A stretch of 64,000 bases of DNA from Acinetobacter baumannii. Lineage in GTDB: Bacteria; Pseudomonadota; Gammaproteobacteria; Pseudomonadales; Moraxellaceae. The notes beneath the pieces were generated by a model, which saw nothing but the letters and a program-made list of their open reading frames with translations, searched no databases and was not told the DNA's origin. This document shows positions 11,680-20,694 of the stretch, piece after piece (positions within the stretch are counted from its first letter, which is position 1; each line of letters begins with the position of its first letter). The translations under genes and the position numbers were made by a program. The DNA is taken from assembly GCF_009759685.1 (NCBI RefSeq), contig NZ_CP046654.1, positions 2,728,001 through 2,792,000 on the forward strand, read 5' to 3'.

Positions 11680-14151
11680 ATGGACTCAAAAACCACAAAA
11701 TTGCCAGCATATAGTGAAACACTCTCAATTGAGGGCATGACTTGTGCCTCCTGTGTAGGACGTGTCGAAAAAGCACTTAAGAAAGTTGAAAATGTAGAGA
11801 TTGCCAACGTTAATTTGGCAACAGAAAAAGCCGTTGTTTATTCAAATCAACCGATTCAGCGCGAAGCACTGGTTAAAGCAGTTGAACGTGCGGGTTATGA
11901 TGTTCCAAAAGCTGCACCAGTGGAGTTGTCTATTGAGGGCATGACCTGTGCATCTTGTGTTGCACGTGTTGAAAAAGCCCTCAAAAAAGTAGACGGTGTT
12001 CAAGAGGCAACTGTCAACTTAGCAACAGAGCAGGCTTGGGTACAAGCAGATGCATCAGTCAATGTTGAAGACTTAATTCGTGCCGTTAAAAAAGCAGGTT
12101 ATGACGCGAAAGCAGCTGAAAAAAAACAAGATGAGCAACTCGATAAAAAAGCTTCAGAGTTAGATCAGCTTAAAAAAGATTTGATCATTTCGATTGTGTT
12201 GGCCTTACCTGTGTTTATTTTGGAAATGGGTTCACATCTAATCCCAGCTTTTCACATGTGGGTCATGCACACCATTGGTCAATACAATAGCTGGCTTTTA
12301 CAGTTTGTTTTGACCACATTAGTACTCGTTTTTCCTGGACGCCGTTTTTACCAAAAAGGGATTCCAGCCTTATGGCGTTTAGCACCAGATATGAACTCGC
12401 TAGTGGCTGTTGGAACTTTAGCTGCCTACAGTTTCTCAGTCGTGGCAACCTTTATGCCGCAGGTTTTACCACAAGGTACGGTCAATGTTTACTTTGAAGC
12501 GGCTGCTGTAATTGTCAGTTTAATTTTACTCGGGCGATATTTTGAAGCAAAAGCTAAAGGACGTACTTCGCAAGCGATTCAACATTTAGTTGGAATGCAG
12601 CCCAAAACAGCTCGTATTCAGCGTGACGGTCAAGTGGTGGAAGTTGCTGTTGTCGAAGTGGTCAGTGGAACTATTGTAGAAATTCGTCCGGGTGAACGTG
12701 TGTCAGTCGATGGTGAAGTAGTTGAAGGGCACAGCTATATTGATGAATCTATGATTACGGGTGAGCCTGTTCCTGTTGAAAAAATAATAGGGCAACAAGT
12801 AGTTGGGGGTACAGTCAATCAAAACGGTACTCTAAACATTCGGGCAACCGCCGTTGGTTCTTCGTCTGTACTTTCACAAATTATTCGCATGGTTGAGCAA
12901 GCCCAAGGTTCTAAACTTCCGATTCAGGGCTTAGTCGATAAAGTCACTATGTGGTTTGTGCCTGTAGTCATGCTAATTGCTGCAATTACTTTCTTGGTTT
13001 GGTTTATTTTTGGGCCAGAGCCTGCGCTAACTTTTGGCTTGGTGAATGCTGTTGCGGTACTGATTATTGCTTGTCCTTGTGCGATGGGGCTTGCAACACC
13101 AACTTCTATTATGGTCGGTACTGGACGTGGTGCTGAGCTAGGTGTCTTGTTCCGTAAAGGTGAAGCTTTGCAGCTTTTACAAGAAGCGCAAGTCGTTGCC
13201 GTTGATAAAACGGGTACACTCACCGAAGGTAAACCGACACTGACAGACTTTAATGTGCAATCTGGCTTTGAACGTAACCAAGTGCTGACTTTAGTTGCCT
13301 CAGTCGAAGCCAAGTCTGAACATCCAATTGCTTTAGCTATTGTGCAAGCAGCAGAAAGTGAAGGCATAAACTTATTACCAGTAACAGCATTTAACTCGAT
13401 TACAGGTTCAGGTATTGAAGCGGAAGTTTCAGGTCAAAAAGTACAAATTGGCGCAGACCGTTATATGCACCAACTTGGTTTAGACACCAGCTCATTCCAA
13501 GCGATTGCTGCTCAGTTAGGTGAAGAAGGCAAAACACCACTCTATGTTGCCATTGACCAGCAACTTGCAGCAATTATTGCCGTGGCAGACCCAATTAAAG
13601 AAACAACCTATGCTGCGATTGAGGCCTTACATAAATTAGGTCTCAAAGTGGCCATGATTACAGGAGACAACCGTCATACGGCGCAAGCAATTGCCAAAAA
13701 GCTGAACATTGATGAAGTCGTGGCCGAGGTTTTACCCGAAGGCAAAGTGGATACAGTTCGCCAACTGCAAGAACAGTATGGTCGTTTGGCTTTTGTTGGT
13801 GATGGTATTAACGATGCACCAGCCTTGGCGCAAGCAGATGTCGGTTTAGCCATTGGTACAGGAACTGATGTTGCGATTGAAGCTGCCGATGTGGTGTTGA
13901 TGTCAGGTAGTTTAAAAGGCGTACCGAATGCAATTGCACTAAGTAAAGCCACCATGCGAAATATACGTCAAAACCTGTTCTGGGCATTTGTATATAACGT
14001 AGCCCTAATTCCAATTGCAGCAGGTGCGCTATATCCAGCATTTGGTGTATTACTTTCACCTATGTTTGCAGCAGGTGCGATGGCACTTTCTTCGGTCTTT
14101 GTTTTAGGCAATGCATTACGCTTAAAACGCTTTCATGCGCCAGTAGAGTAA
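11680..14151 (+). CDS. copA: Cu(I)-exporting P1B-type ATPase CopA
   Basis: An 823-residue inner-membrane pump that exports cytosolic Cu(I) at the cost of ATP. Two N-terminal HMA domains each carry EGMTCASC. The transmembrane metal site is the CPC in [15 protein letters not shown], the phosphorylated aspartate is in [10 protein letters not shown], the HP motif is in [10 protein letters not shown], and the hinge is [11 protein letters not shown]. Length and domain order are normal for copper ATPases. I placed the start at the ATG at 11680 with GAGG upstream; a TTG five codons earlier is the only in-frame alternative. It is expressed from the CueR-type promoter just upstream and is followed by cueR. 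Confidence 0.94.
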   Translation: MDSKTTKLPAYSETLSIEGMTCASCVGRVEKALKKVENVEIANVNLATEKAVVYSNQPIQREALVKAVERAGYDVPKAAPVELSIEGMTCASCVARVEKALKKVDGVQEATVNLATEQAWVQADASVNVEDLIRAVKKAGYDAKAAEKKQDEQLDKKASELDQLKKDLIISIVLALPVFILEMGSHLIPAFHMWVMHTIGQYNSWLLQFVLTTLVLVFPGRRFYQKGIPALWRLAPDMNSLVAVGTLAAYSFSVVATFMPQVLPQGTVNVYFEAAAVIVSLILLGRYFEAKAKGRTSQAIQHLVGMQPKTARIQRDGQVVEVAVVEVVSGTIVEIRPGERVSVDGEVVEGHSYIDESMITGEPVPVEKIIGQQVVGGTVNQNGTLNIRATAVGSSSVLSQIIRMVEQAQGSKLPIQGLVDKVTMWFVPVVMLIAAITFLVWFIFGPEPALTFGLVNAVAVLIIACPCAMGLATPTSIMVGTGRGAELGVLFRKGEALQLLQEAQVVAVDKTGTLTEGKPTLTDFNVQSGFERNQVLTLVASVEAKSEHPIALAIVQAAESEGINLLPVTAFNSITGSGIEAEVSGQKVQIGADRYMHQLGLDTSSFQAIAAQLGEEGKTPLYVAIDQQLAAIIAVADPIKETTYAAIEALHKLGLKVAMITGDNRHTAQAIAKKLNIDEVVAEVLPEGKVDTVRQLQEQYGRLAFVGDGINDAPALAQADVGLAIGTGTDVAIEAADVVLMSGSLKGVPNAIALSKATMRNIRQNLFWAFVYNVALIPIAAGALYPAFGVLLSPMFAAGAMALSSVFVLGNALRLKRFHAPVE

Positions 14152-14169
14152 GCGTGCTGAAAATCAACT

Positions 14170-14212
14170 TTTGGTTTAAGATCATGACAGCAGGTCTTAA
14201 ACCAAATTTAAT
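14170..14212 (+). terminator. Hairpin between copA and cueR
   Basis: A perfect 12-bp stem, TTTGGTTTAAGA (14170-14181) with TCTTAAACCAAA (14195-14206), is followed by only TTTAATATTT. It may attenuate read-through from copA into cueR. Confidence 0.5.
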
Positions 14213-14226
14213 ATTTGAGGTGTGAG

Positions 14227-14628
14227 ATGAATATCGGTCAGGCATCCAAACATTCGGGCATTTCAGCGAAAATGATTCGCTACTATGAAGAAATCGGTTT
14301 ACTTGAAGCAGCTCAGCGTTCTGCTTCTGGCTATCGTATTTATTCAGAAACAGACCTTAAAACTTTAAACTTTTTAAAACATGCCAGAGAGTTAGGTTTT
14401 TCATCCGAACAGATGAAAGAGCTTATTTCGCTTTGGAAAAATACCGATCGGCATAGTGCAGAGGTGAAAGCTTTAACCGTAAAACACATTGCCGAATTAA
14501 AGCAAAAAATTGCTCATTTACAGGAAATGGTTAATATTTTGCAGGCTTCAGCTGATGATTGCTGTGGTGACCAACAGGCTTCGTGTGCGATTTTAGACCA
14601 CATTGAAAAAGGTGTAGGGGTAAGTTAA
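14227..14628 (+). CDS. cueR: Copper-responsive MerR-family regulator CueR
   Basis: A 133-residue MerR regulator. The N-terminal winged helix begins MNIGQASKHSGISAKMIRYYEE. A dimerisation helix follows, then a C-terminal metal loop with DDCCGDQQASC giving the C-x7-C pair that binds Cu(I) in CueR. It should untwist the 19-bp-spacer promoters of copA and copZ. I chose the ATG at 14227 with GAGG upstream rather than a start four codons earlier. It is transcribed behind copA, perhaps partly by read-through of the hairpin at 14170. Confidence 0.88.
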   Translation: MNIGQASKHSGISAKMIRYYEEIGLLEAAQRSASGYRIYSETDLKTLNFLKHARELGFSSEQMKELISLWKNTDRHSAEVKALTVKHIAELKQKIAHLQEMVNILQASADDCCGDQQASCAILDHIEKGVGVS

Positions 14629-14656
14629 ACCTTATAAAAATAAAAAAGGAAAAATC

Positions 14657-15064
14657 ATGGCTTATACAGCTTCTTGTCTTTGTAATGGGATTCAACTTCG
14701 TATTAATGCCGAATTCGAACCCATCATGGTCTGTCATTGTAAGCAATGCCAAAAAGCACAAGGGGCTGCTTTTGCGGCCATCACTCAAGTAAAAAAAAGC
14801 GATTTAGAGATTGTACAGGGTGAAAATCTTTTGCAAGCGTATTTTGCATCGCCTAATAAAAAAAGAGTGTTCTGTAAAATCTGCGGTTCACCTGTCTGGA
14901 GTGAACGTTTAGATAAACCTGATGTGGTGCGTTTAAGGGTAGGGCTCATTAATGAAGAAATATCGACGCCAGTCATTTCTCATGCTTTTGTCAATTCACA
15001 AGTGAAGTGGTATCCAATTTGTGATACGGCTCACCAGTACCCAAATGGCGTCGAAAACCCTTGA
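14657..15064 (+). CDS. GFA family (CENP-V-like) zinc protein
   Basis: A 135-residue protein of the glutathione-dependent formaldehyde-activating/CENP-V fold. Zinc-ligand cysteines are seen in SCLCNG, CHCKQCQ and FCKICGS, the three usual clusters. The family's biochemical role is poorly defined and the formaldehyde activity is disputed, so no reaction is claimed. It starts 28 bases after cueR behind an AAGGA site and may be co-transcribed with it; a link to copper stress is only positional. Confidence 0.8.
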   Translation: MAYTASCLCNGIQLRINAEFEPIMVCHCKQCQKAQGAAFAAITQVKKSDLEIVQGENLLQAYFASPNKKRVFCKICGSPVWSERLDKPDVVRLRVGLINEEISTPVISHAFVNSQVKWYPICDTAHQYPNGVENP

Positions 15065-15139
15065 AATATGAAGGTTTGAAGTATTTTATCTATTTGTAAA
15101 AAAACGTGAACAGCACTAGCCATGAATAAATAATGTGCT

Positions 15140-15312
15140 ATAAATGTACTTAAGGTAATCGTAATATCTCCTCGATCCACAGGGAAACTTGGGACAGGGC
15201 AAAAGATACGATAAGACCTTATAAACAGCTAGCAAAGAGCAAATAAAAATGGATAGACACATTTTTTGAGTGCTCAACGTTGCAGAAAAGCCCGTGAAAC
15301 GGGCTTTTTTAA
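15140..15312 (+). ncRNA. Candidate small RNA with its own promoter and terminator
   Basis: An extended -10 (TGTGCTATAAA at about 15132-15142) is followed by ~160 non-coding bases and a strong terminator, AAAGCCCG/CGGGCTTT plus T-run, near 15289-15312. The only ATG-initiated frames inside are a few codons long. The transcript contains GGGA-rich single-stranded-looking segments (CAGGGAAAC, TGGGACAGGG). No family was recognised; start is approximate. Confidence 0.4.
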
Positions 15313-15480
15313 TGCCTATGAAAAGTTATTTCTAAGTGTGGGATAGCTTATGTTTTTAAACTATTTAAGAAAAAGTAATGTAAAAATAATAAAATATTTC
15401 AAATATACAGACTATTCTGTATTGCAATTTATTTTTATTAAGGGTACATTTAGTTAACGGTTTAAAGTTCAAGCTTAATA

Positions 15481-15547
15481 ATGAACTCATGGTCGTTGTG
15501 GGAGATCTAAGAGCCTGCATTTTCCCCAAGATGCGGGTTTTTTTTAT
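15481..15547 (+). other. Possible short leader peptide plus intrinsic terminator
   Basis: A nine-codon frame ATG AAC TCA TGG TCG TTG TGG GAG ATC TAA (15481-15510) contains two Trp codons. A terminator follows at once: CCTGCAT/ATGCGGG with eight T residues ending near 15545. Downstream lies only a minus-strand gene, so classic trp attenuation is unlikely; it may simply be the end of another small RNA. The rest of 15313-15655 is A+T-rich with no gene seen. Confidence 0.25.
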
Positions 15548-15655
15548 GCCTAAAAAAGTAATGACTCATCTGATCTAAAAATTTAATTCTTTGTTCTATA
15601 AAGTTTAAAAACCTACGAACGTAATAGGCCGTAGGTTTCTAAACACGTCTAAAAA

Positions 15656-16012
15656 TTAAGCACGATATGCCTGACAAGCTTGAGCACACGCTAAACATGC
15701 TTTTGCACAAACCTGACAATGCTCATGTTCGTGTTTACTACACTCAGCTGCACATAGTTGACAAGCATTAGCACATAGCTGCATGGCTTGTTCAGCAAGC
15801 TCGGAATGTCTTAATTCTAAAGATGTGCATAACTGACAGGTTTCTACACAGGTTAAACAGTGTTTGATGCACTCACGCATCATATGCACATGCTCTTCTT
15901 GTAAACATGCAGAGGCACAATGTTTACAAGCAAACATACATTCAATGCAGGCTTGAATAGAGGTGGATGCTTGATTAAACAGAGATTGATTTGGTTCTTG
16001 TGAGCTATTCAT
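15656..16012 (-). CDS. Four-helix Cys-rich copper-storage-like protein (Csp/DUF326)
   Basis: A 118-residue, very Cys-rich protein in which Cys recur about every three to four residues along predicted helices (CIECMFACKHCASAC, CVETCQLC, CANACQLCAAEC, CQVCAKACLACAQAC). This is the pattern of Csp copper-storage proteins, whose four-helix bundle is lined by Cys that hold many Cu(I) ions. There is no signal peptide, so a cytosolic Csp3-like form is expected. An AGGAG site precedes the ATG. It lies 1.5 kb from copA/cueR, suggesting storage alongside efflux. No CueR promoter was found directly upstream in 16013-16319. Confidence 0.82.
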   Translation of the reverse strand: MNSSQEPNQSLFNQASTSIQACIECMFACKHCASACLQEEHVHMMRECIKHCLTCVETCQLCTSLELRHSELAEQAMQLCANACQLCAAECSKHEHEHCQVCAKACLACAQACQAYRA

Positions 16013-16319
16013 TTTAATATTCTCCTTTTGAAAGGCTATTATTAAAAAAACGAATATTGTTATCTTTTTTCATTTTATAAAATCATTTTTCCTATCGGGC
16101 ACTTTGAAATGAAAGATCTACAAATGCTCAATACGAGATTAACCTCGTATAAGAATGTTACAGGTATTTTGTTAGCTAAATTCTAAAAAGACAGTAAAAC
16201 CTTAAGAAGAGATACCTAAAAACAAAAAATAAAATTTGTTTGGATATAATACTTTTGGCTAATTTTTTAATGTATGAAAATTAGGCAAATTATTAGTGTG
16301 AACTTTAAGGGCACACGTA

Positions 16320-16436
16320 ATGGAAAACATTGAACAGTACGCTCACGGAGCTGAGCATGAAGTCCACGTACACTGCAAACGATCATTAAGCACTTTAATA
16401 CTGAGTTTGTTTGTATTAATTGCAACTGGTCGATAA
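16320..16436 (+). CDS. Small single-pass membrane protein, 38 residues
   Basis: The frame starts at an ATG with AAGGG eight bases upstream and ends 5 bases before an intrinsic terminator. The first half is polar and His/Glu-rich (HGAEHEVHVHCK). The second half is a hydrophobic helix (STLILSLFVLIATG). No family was recognised. The terminator and ribosome site support a real gene, but translation is not proven. Confidence 0.45.
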   Translation: MENIEQYAHGAEHEVHVHCKRSLSTLILSLFVLIATGR

Positions 16437-16441
16437 AGAAG

Positions 16442-16464
16442 AAGCACCCACGGGTGCTTTTTCT
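16442..16464 (+). terminator. Intrinsic terminator after the 38-residue gene
   Basis: The stem AAGCACCC/GGGTGCTT with a 2-base central loop is followed by TTTTTCT. Confidence 0.75.
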
Positions 16465-16491
16465 GTATGACTTGACTATGGGTGGATTAAA

Positions 16492-16821
16492 TTAAGAACC
16501 TGTAAAGCCGCGGCGCTTTTTGTAGGCTTTACGATCATAAGAGGGAATATTGGACTTTTGAAGATCAATAGCCAATTGTTTTCTGCGTTGAAATTGCACT
16601 TCATTTAAAAGCGCATCATAGATTTTAGGTCGGTCAGTTTTAAACTTTTCTACATCCAGTGGAATCTTACTTTCCTCTTTAACAATATACAAAACTGAAC
16701 CATTGGCATTGGTTTCATATACTGTCCAACCAACCCGTACTGTATAGAGGCCGGTTTTCTGATCCTTTCCTAAATAAGATTTAAAACCATCGGGATGAGG
16801 GCGTACATAAGCATTCATCAT
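16492..16821 (-). CDS. Hypothetical protein, 109 residues
   Basis: A 109-residue basic protein with no signal peptide or membrane segment. The N-terminal part looks like beta strands (TGLYTVRVGWTVYETNANGS) and the C-terminal tail is Lys/Arg-rich (QRRKQLAIDLQ, DRKAYKKRRG), which may bind nucleic acid. Two adjacent ATG codons (16821, 16818) follow a strong GGAGG; either could start. No family recognised. The 440 bp upstream (16822-17262) are A+T-rich and show no other gene. Confidence 0.6.
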   Translation of the reverse strand: MMNAYVRPHPDGFKSYLGKDQKTGLYTVRVGWTVYETNANGSVLYIVKEESKIPLDVEKFKTDRPKIYDALLNEVQFQRRKQLAIDLQKSNIPSYDRKAYKKRRGFTGS

Positions 16822-17262
16822 GCATCCTCCATCAACTATTTAATTCGATGAAAGCGGCGATCAATGAATTGATGGGAACGATACATCTATTCAGTAAAAT
16901 CACGATTTTCATGTGTATATATATTGATCAATTTGATAATTTCAAGCTCTGTAATTTTTCTTTTTTGTGGGATGAAAAACGTGAGAATTTGTCTAAAAAA
17001 GATACAAAAATAACCACTTCATTTTTATAGATAAATTAAGTCTATTTTTAACTTAAATTTGGTTTTTTTAAAATTTATGTGACGTATTTTGCAAATTTAA
17101 AATTGAATAATTTATAGTGAAGCTTGAGTTCATTTTTTATTAATAATTTGATTTTAAAAAATAAAAAATATTTGTAATATTTCTTGTTACAACGATTTTG
17201 TCGACAATACAGGATTGTTTTTGACATATTTCGCCTAGCGTAATCAATAGAGTTTTTTGCCT

Positions 17263-17856
17263 ATGGTGTCATTTTTATTTATTGGACTTGTAGTCACTAT
17301 TTTGTTGACTCCAGGACCAACAAATACATTATTAGCCTCGGCTGGCATACAAGCAGGGGTAAAGCATTCTCTTAAGTTGATTCCGGCAGAGGTCATAGGT
17401 TACCTGATCGCAATTACCTCATGGGGTGTTTTACTTGAATCGGTGTCTCATTTCATTCCATGGCTTCCAGCCATATTAAAGCTGATGAGTGCGGGCTTTA
17501 TACTCTATCTTGCTTTTAAACTCTGGATGACATCGTCTGAAGATATTAAGTTAGACCGACCGCTTATTACGCCAAAAGCTTTATTTCTTGCGACACTTTT
17601 AAATCCGAAAGCTTTACTTTTTGCTTCAGCGATTTTTCCCCATGCAGCGTGGGAAGTTCCTCATTTATATTTTATTCACATTGTTGTCTTTTTAGCTTTA
17701 ATTACCCCAATTGCTTTTTTATGGATTATGTTTGGTACAGTATTAATCTCAAATAAAGTCACTTGGTTAAATCAACGTAACTTACAACGTATTGCTGCAT
17801 TTATTTTAACTTTTTTTGCCATGCCAATCGGCTATTCAGCGATTAGCTCATTTTAG
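17263..17856 (+). CDS. LysE/RhtB family amino-acid exporter
   Basis: A 197-residue inner-membrane protein with about six helices. The family signature is LTPGPTNTLLASAG near the N-terminus, with TLLNPKALLFASAIFP in the middle. Such proteins export amino acids or analogues; the substrate is not readable. The ATG at 17263 is used; a TTG two codons upstream is possible. The ribosome site is weak (AGAG). It stands alone between A+T-rich gaps. A second LysE-family gene lies at 23006-23623 on the other strand but is not a close copy. Confidence 0.83.
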   Translation: MVSFLFIGLVVTILLTPGPTNTLLASAGIQAGVKHSLKLIPAEVIGYLIAITSWGVLLESVSHFIPWLPAILKLMSAGFILYLAFKLWMTSSEDIKLDRPLITPKALFLATLLNPKALLFASAIFPHAAWEVPHLYFIHIVVFLALITPIAFLWIMFGTVLISNKVTWLNQRNLQRIAAFILTFFAMPIGYSAISSF

Positions 17857-17906
17857 ACCTAACAAATTAATTTATATTAAAAAATTTAATATACAGGAGT
17901 TGTTTC

Positions 17907-18131
17907 ATGAAGAGATTAAAAGTCGTTATTAAAGATCAGTTTGACCAAGAAAGTATTGCTTTAGCAAAGGTTAGGCCTGCGAACGATCAGAAATTAGAGC
18001 TGTATAAAAGTGTAGAGCATATCGAAATTGATGACGATATTATTCTACCGAATATGGATTTACTCTATGAAAATCCAAAAGATGGAAAAATTTATAAATT
18101 AGTTGGCCCGTTTAATGAAGATGAATTATAG
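17907..18131 (+). CDS. Hypothetical protein, 74 residues
   Basis: A short soluble, acidic protein preceded by a good GGAG site. It begins MKRLKVVIKDQFDQ and its C-terminal half is rich in Asp/Glu (IEIDDDIILPNMD). It lies 50 bases after the LysE gene on the same strand and may be co-transcribed. No family was recognised. Confidence 0.55.
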   Translation: MKRLKVVIKDQFDQESIALAKVRPANDQKLELYKSVEHIEIDDDIILPNMDLLYENPKDGKIYKLVGPFNEDEL

Positions 18132-18199
18132 AGGGGCGAAGAAAAGTTGATTTTTTCATCTGTTTTAGTGTTGCTTAAAATAAAAGCAAACTAACGTAT

Positions 18200-18347
18200 A
18201 GACACAATTAAAATCTTGAACACCAAGGGGTCCTTATGGGACTATGTTTCTGCAAAAATGTGACTTAATCCACATTTTTGTATTTCAGGACTAAGTGGTT
18301 TTCACTAAGCCCATTTCTTCAATGAGAAGTAGAAATGGGCTTTTTTT
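18200..18347 (+). ncRNA. Candidate structured small RNA
   Basis: A non-coding stretch contains a perfect 10-bp hairpin, CAAAAATGTG (18253-18262) with CACATTTTTG (18271-18280). It ends in a strong plus-strand terminator: 12-bp stem AAGCCCATTTCT/AGAAATGGGCTT (18307-18342) plus T-run. The T-run is on the plus side, so the terminator does not serve the convergent xseB gene. It could also be the long 3' UTR of the 74-residue gene. The 5' end is a guess. Confidence 0.4.
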
Positions 18348-18355
18348 ATGGAAAT

Positions 18356-18550
18356 TTATTCTTTAAAAGTTTCATCTAAAGCTTGCTGGACTGCTTCAAT
18401 GCGAGATTTGCAAGCTTTATAAGCACCAATGGATTCTTCAACAATCTTCATCAAATTATCAATATCCGGGCTTTCCTGAGATTCAAGTAATTCGGCATTT
18501 CGCTTTAAAATGTCATGACCTTCTTTAAAAGTCAGTTCTTTATCATTCAT
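18356..18550 (-). CDS. xseB: Exodeoxyribonuclease VII small subunit XseB
   Basis: A 64-residue helical protein with the XseB pattern: a helix leading into ESQESPDIDNLMKIVEESIGAYKACKSRIEAVQQAL. XseB subunits wrap the long helices of XseA to form exonuclease VII, which degrades single-stranded DNA. Its start overlaps the end of xseA by eight bases, as expected for a co-translated pair. Confidence 0.85.
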   Translation of the reverse strand: MNDKELTFKEGHDILKRNAELLESQESPDIDNLMKIVEESIGAYKACKSRIEAVQQALDETFKE

Positions 18551-19805
18551 TTGGAATTACCTCGGTAATATTAGCGTTAATTGCTCCATCTTGCATATCA
18601 ACAGTAATGGTAGAGCTTGTGATTTGGTGAATGGAACGAATTGCTTTGCCTTCTGATCTTACAATTGCATAACCTTTTGCTTGAATCTGTTTCGGGTTTT
18701 GCAAAAGAATTTCTCGCATAAGAGATTCAGTTTGCGACAAAGAAAATTTAACTTGTTGCTGTGAAACAAATTGAATGCGTTCCTTTATCTGCTCAAGGAA
18801 CTGGTGAGCTGAATTAAGCTGAGCTTGGGCAGAGGATTTAATATGTTGTAGATATTGATCACTCTTACTTTGGTAGGTCGTAATTTGATGTTGTGACAAG
18901 AGTTTGATTGTTTGTAGGTTGTCTACAGCTTCTTGTACACGTTCAACAATATGGTTGCGAATACCCGCAATCACTTTACTTGGAGTATCAAACGAACGGT
19001 GTGCAATCTCGTCAAGGATAGTACGATCTTTTTCATGTCCAATACCGACCCAAATCGGCACGCTACGTTTACAGAGTAGGGCGGCAAGCTCATAATCATT
19101 TAAGTAAGCTAAGTCATTTACAGCACCGCCACCACGAATAATCACAATCAGGTCGGGTGGAAAGTTAAAATTATTTGCCCATTGTTTTAAACCTGTTGCC
19201 AACGACTCCATAAGACTGACGGCAGCCGTATTTCCCTGAAAGGTCGCACTTTGATAAACAAAATGACAAACCCTATTTCGCTCAAGAGCATCCGCATCCT
19301 TTTTAAAGTCACCTAAACCCGCAGCATTTTGAGGAGCAATAACTAATACATTTTGTATATCAAAAGGAGTAGGGAGAAGTTTGTTCTTATGTATTAACCC
19401 TTCTTGAGTTAAACGTTCTACAATTTGTTGATAACGTTTTGCAATTTCTCCAAGTGTAAAACTTGAGTCTATTTCTTCAATATTGACTGAAAATCCATAT
19501 TGCGGATCGAAACGCGCTCTAATTTTGATTAAAACGTTTAAATCACTAGCTAACTCAATACCTGTTTCACGTTCAAACTTGAGAACAATTTTATTTGCTG
19601 AAAATTTCCAGATAGTCGCTTTACAGCTTGCAATGACCTTGTCGGTGTCAGCATCTTTTTCTGCGAGCTCTAAATAATAATGTCCACCTTTAACATTTAA
19701 ATTCCGAATTTCCGCTCTCACCCATACAGGCTCGTCAAAGGTCAGGCGTATGACTTCCTGCACTGTACCGAGATATTCACTAAGAGAGAGCTGAGGATCA
19801 GACAT
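18543..19805 (-). CDS. xseA: Exodeoxyribonuclease VII large subunit XseA
   Basis: A 420-residue catalytic subunit of exonuclease VII. The N-terminal OB-fold domain starts with LSLSEYLGTVQEVI. The catalytic domain contains PDLIVIIRGGGAVNDL and GHEKDRTILDEIAHRSFDTPSK. The C-terminal long coiled-coil and KGYAIVRSEGKAIRSI region follow. It is somewhat shorter than E. coli XseA (456). No strong ribosome site is seen before the ATG. It forms an operon with xseB. Confidence 0.93.
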   Translation of the reverse strand: MSDPQLSLSEYLGTVQEVIRLTFDEPVWVRAEIRNLNVKGGHYYLELAEKDADTDKVIASCKATIWKFSANKIVLKFERETGIELASDLNVLIKIRARFDPQYGFSVNIEEIDSSFTLGEIAKRYQQIVERLTQEGLIHKNKLLPTPFDIQNVLVIAPQNAAGLGDFKKDADALERNRVCHFVYQSATFQGNTAAVSLMESLATGLKQWANNFNFPPDLIVIIRGGGAVNDLAYLNDYELAALLCKRSVPIWVGIGHEKDRTILDEIAHRSFDTPSKVIAGIRNHIVERVQEAVDNLQTIKLLSQHQITTYQSKSDQYLQHIKSSAQAQLNSAHQFLEQIKERIQFVSQQQVKFSLSQTESLMREILLQNPKQIQAKGYAIVRSEGKAIRSIHQITSSTITVDMQDGAINANITEVIPNE

Positions 19806-20059
19806 ATAAACTATAAATGATGGGTTGAAACTAGATAGTATAAAAGCTACCCAAGCATGGCAATTGTTGTCTATGAATAACGGGTTCTGTTTAAAATAAA
19901 TACAACAATTTAGAGCGTTAAAATTGAAATTGAGGGGCTTATTTAATTTGAGCGGATAAAAAGAAAAATTAATAAAAAGATAATTCTTAATAATTACAAC
20001 CGATTAAAAAATAAAGTTTGCTTTATAAAATATATAAGCGTATAAAGCTTACTTCCAAT

Positions 20060-20136
<77 letters not shown>

Positions 20137-20309
20137 AAATATTATGCTCTGTGATGTACTACTTTTCATGATACGATATCATGGAAAGCAATTAGCTTAT
20201 AAATAACCCTATATAAAGCTAAATATTAAATTCTAGACGAATTGTCCATACCTTAAATCTAGCGTTCTAATTAAATACCGTTAAATCACATGAGCTCAGT
20301 GATGAGTGA

Positions 20310-20543
20310 ATGATTGTGAATATAGTAAATGAGTGGCAAATCGCCACAGCCGTAAATGGCAATGAAATTAATGTGAGGATTGTTCCTCACGTCCGTAAGC
20401 AAAACTCGCTTGATGGTTATCGTTGGGTTGAGGTTGGAAAGAAAATTCAGCTTCAAACTGGTGAAGAAATTGAGTTAAACCAAGACGGAAAAAGCTTCTA
20501 TGCTGGGTTTAATCAACTTTATCGTTTAAATACATATTGTTGA
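20310..20543 (+). CDS. Hypothetical protein, 77 residues
   Basis: A small soluble protein starting 173 bp after tRNA-fMet. It is beta-rich in appearance (NEINVRIVPHVR, GKKIQLQTGEEIEL) and contains VRKQNSLDGYRWVEVGK. A strong terminator follows. It may be the edge gene of the prophage remnant that occupies 20.3-23 kb. No family was recognised and the ribosome site is weak. Confidence 0.5.
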   Translation: MIVNIVNEWQIATAVNGNEINVRIVPHVRKQNSLDGYRWVEVGKKIQLQTGEEIELNQDGKSFYAGFNQLYRLNTYC

Positions 20544-20563
20544 TAAAATCATGGTAATAAAGC

Positions 20564-20602
20564 AAAAAAACCTATCTCTTTTAAAGGAGATAGGTTTTTT
20601 TA
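20564..20602. terminator. Bidirectional terminator
   Basis: The stem CCTATCTC/GAGATAGG has A-run before and T-run after, so it can end both the 77-residue gene and the facing repressor gene. Confidence 0.8.
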
Positions 20603-20694
20603 TATCGTGAAGAAATCTAAATAATTAAAGTTATAAAAAGACGAAAGTGATGAAAAAGGTCGTATTATTATTTTAGCTATATTTAATAACTAAA

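Noticed and set aside
12924..13367. 147-codon minus-strand frame inside copA
   Set aside because: It lies wholly within the well-supported copA gene, has no ribosome site, and its Ser/Thr-rich translation is the usual shadow of a membrane-protein gene.
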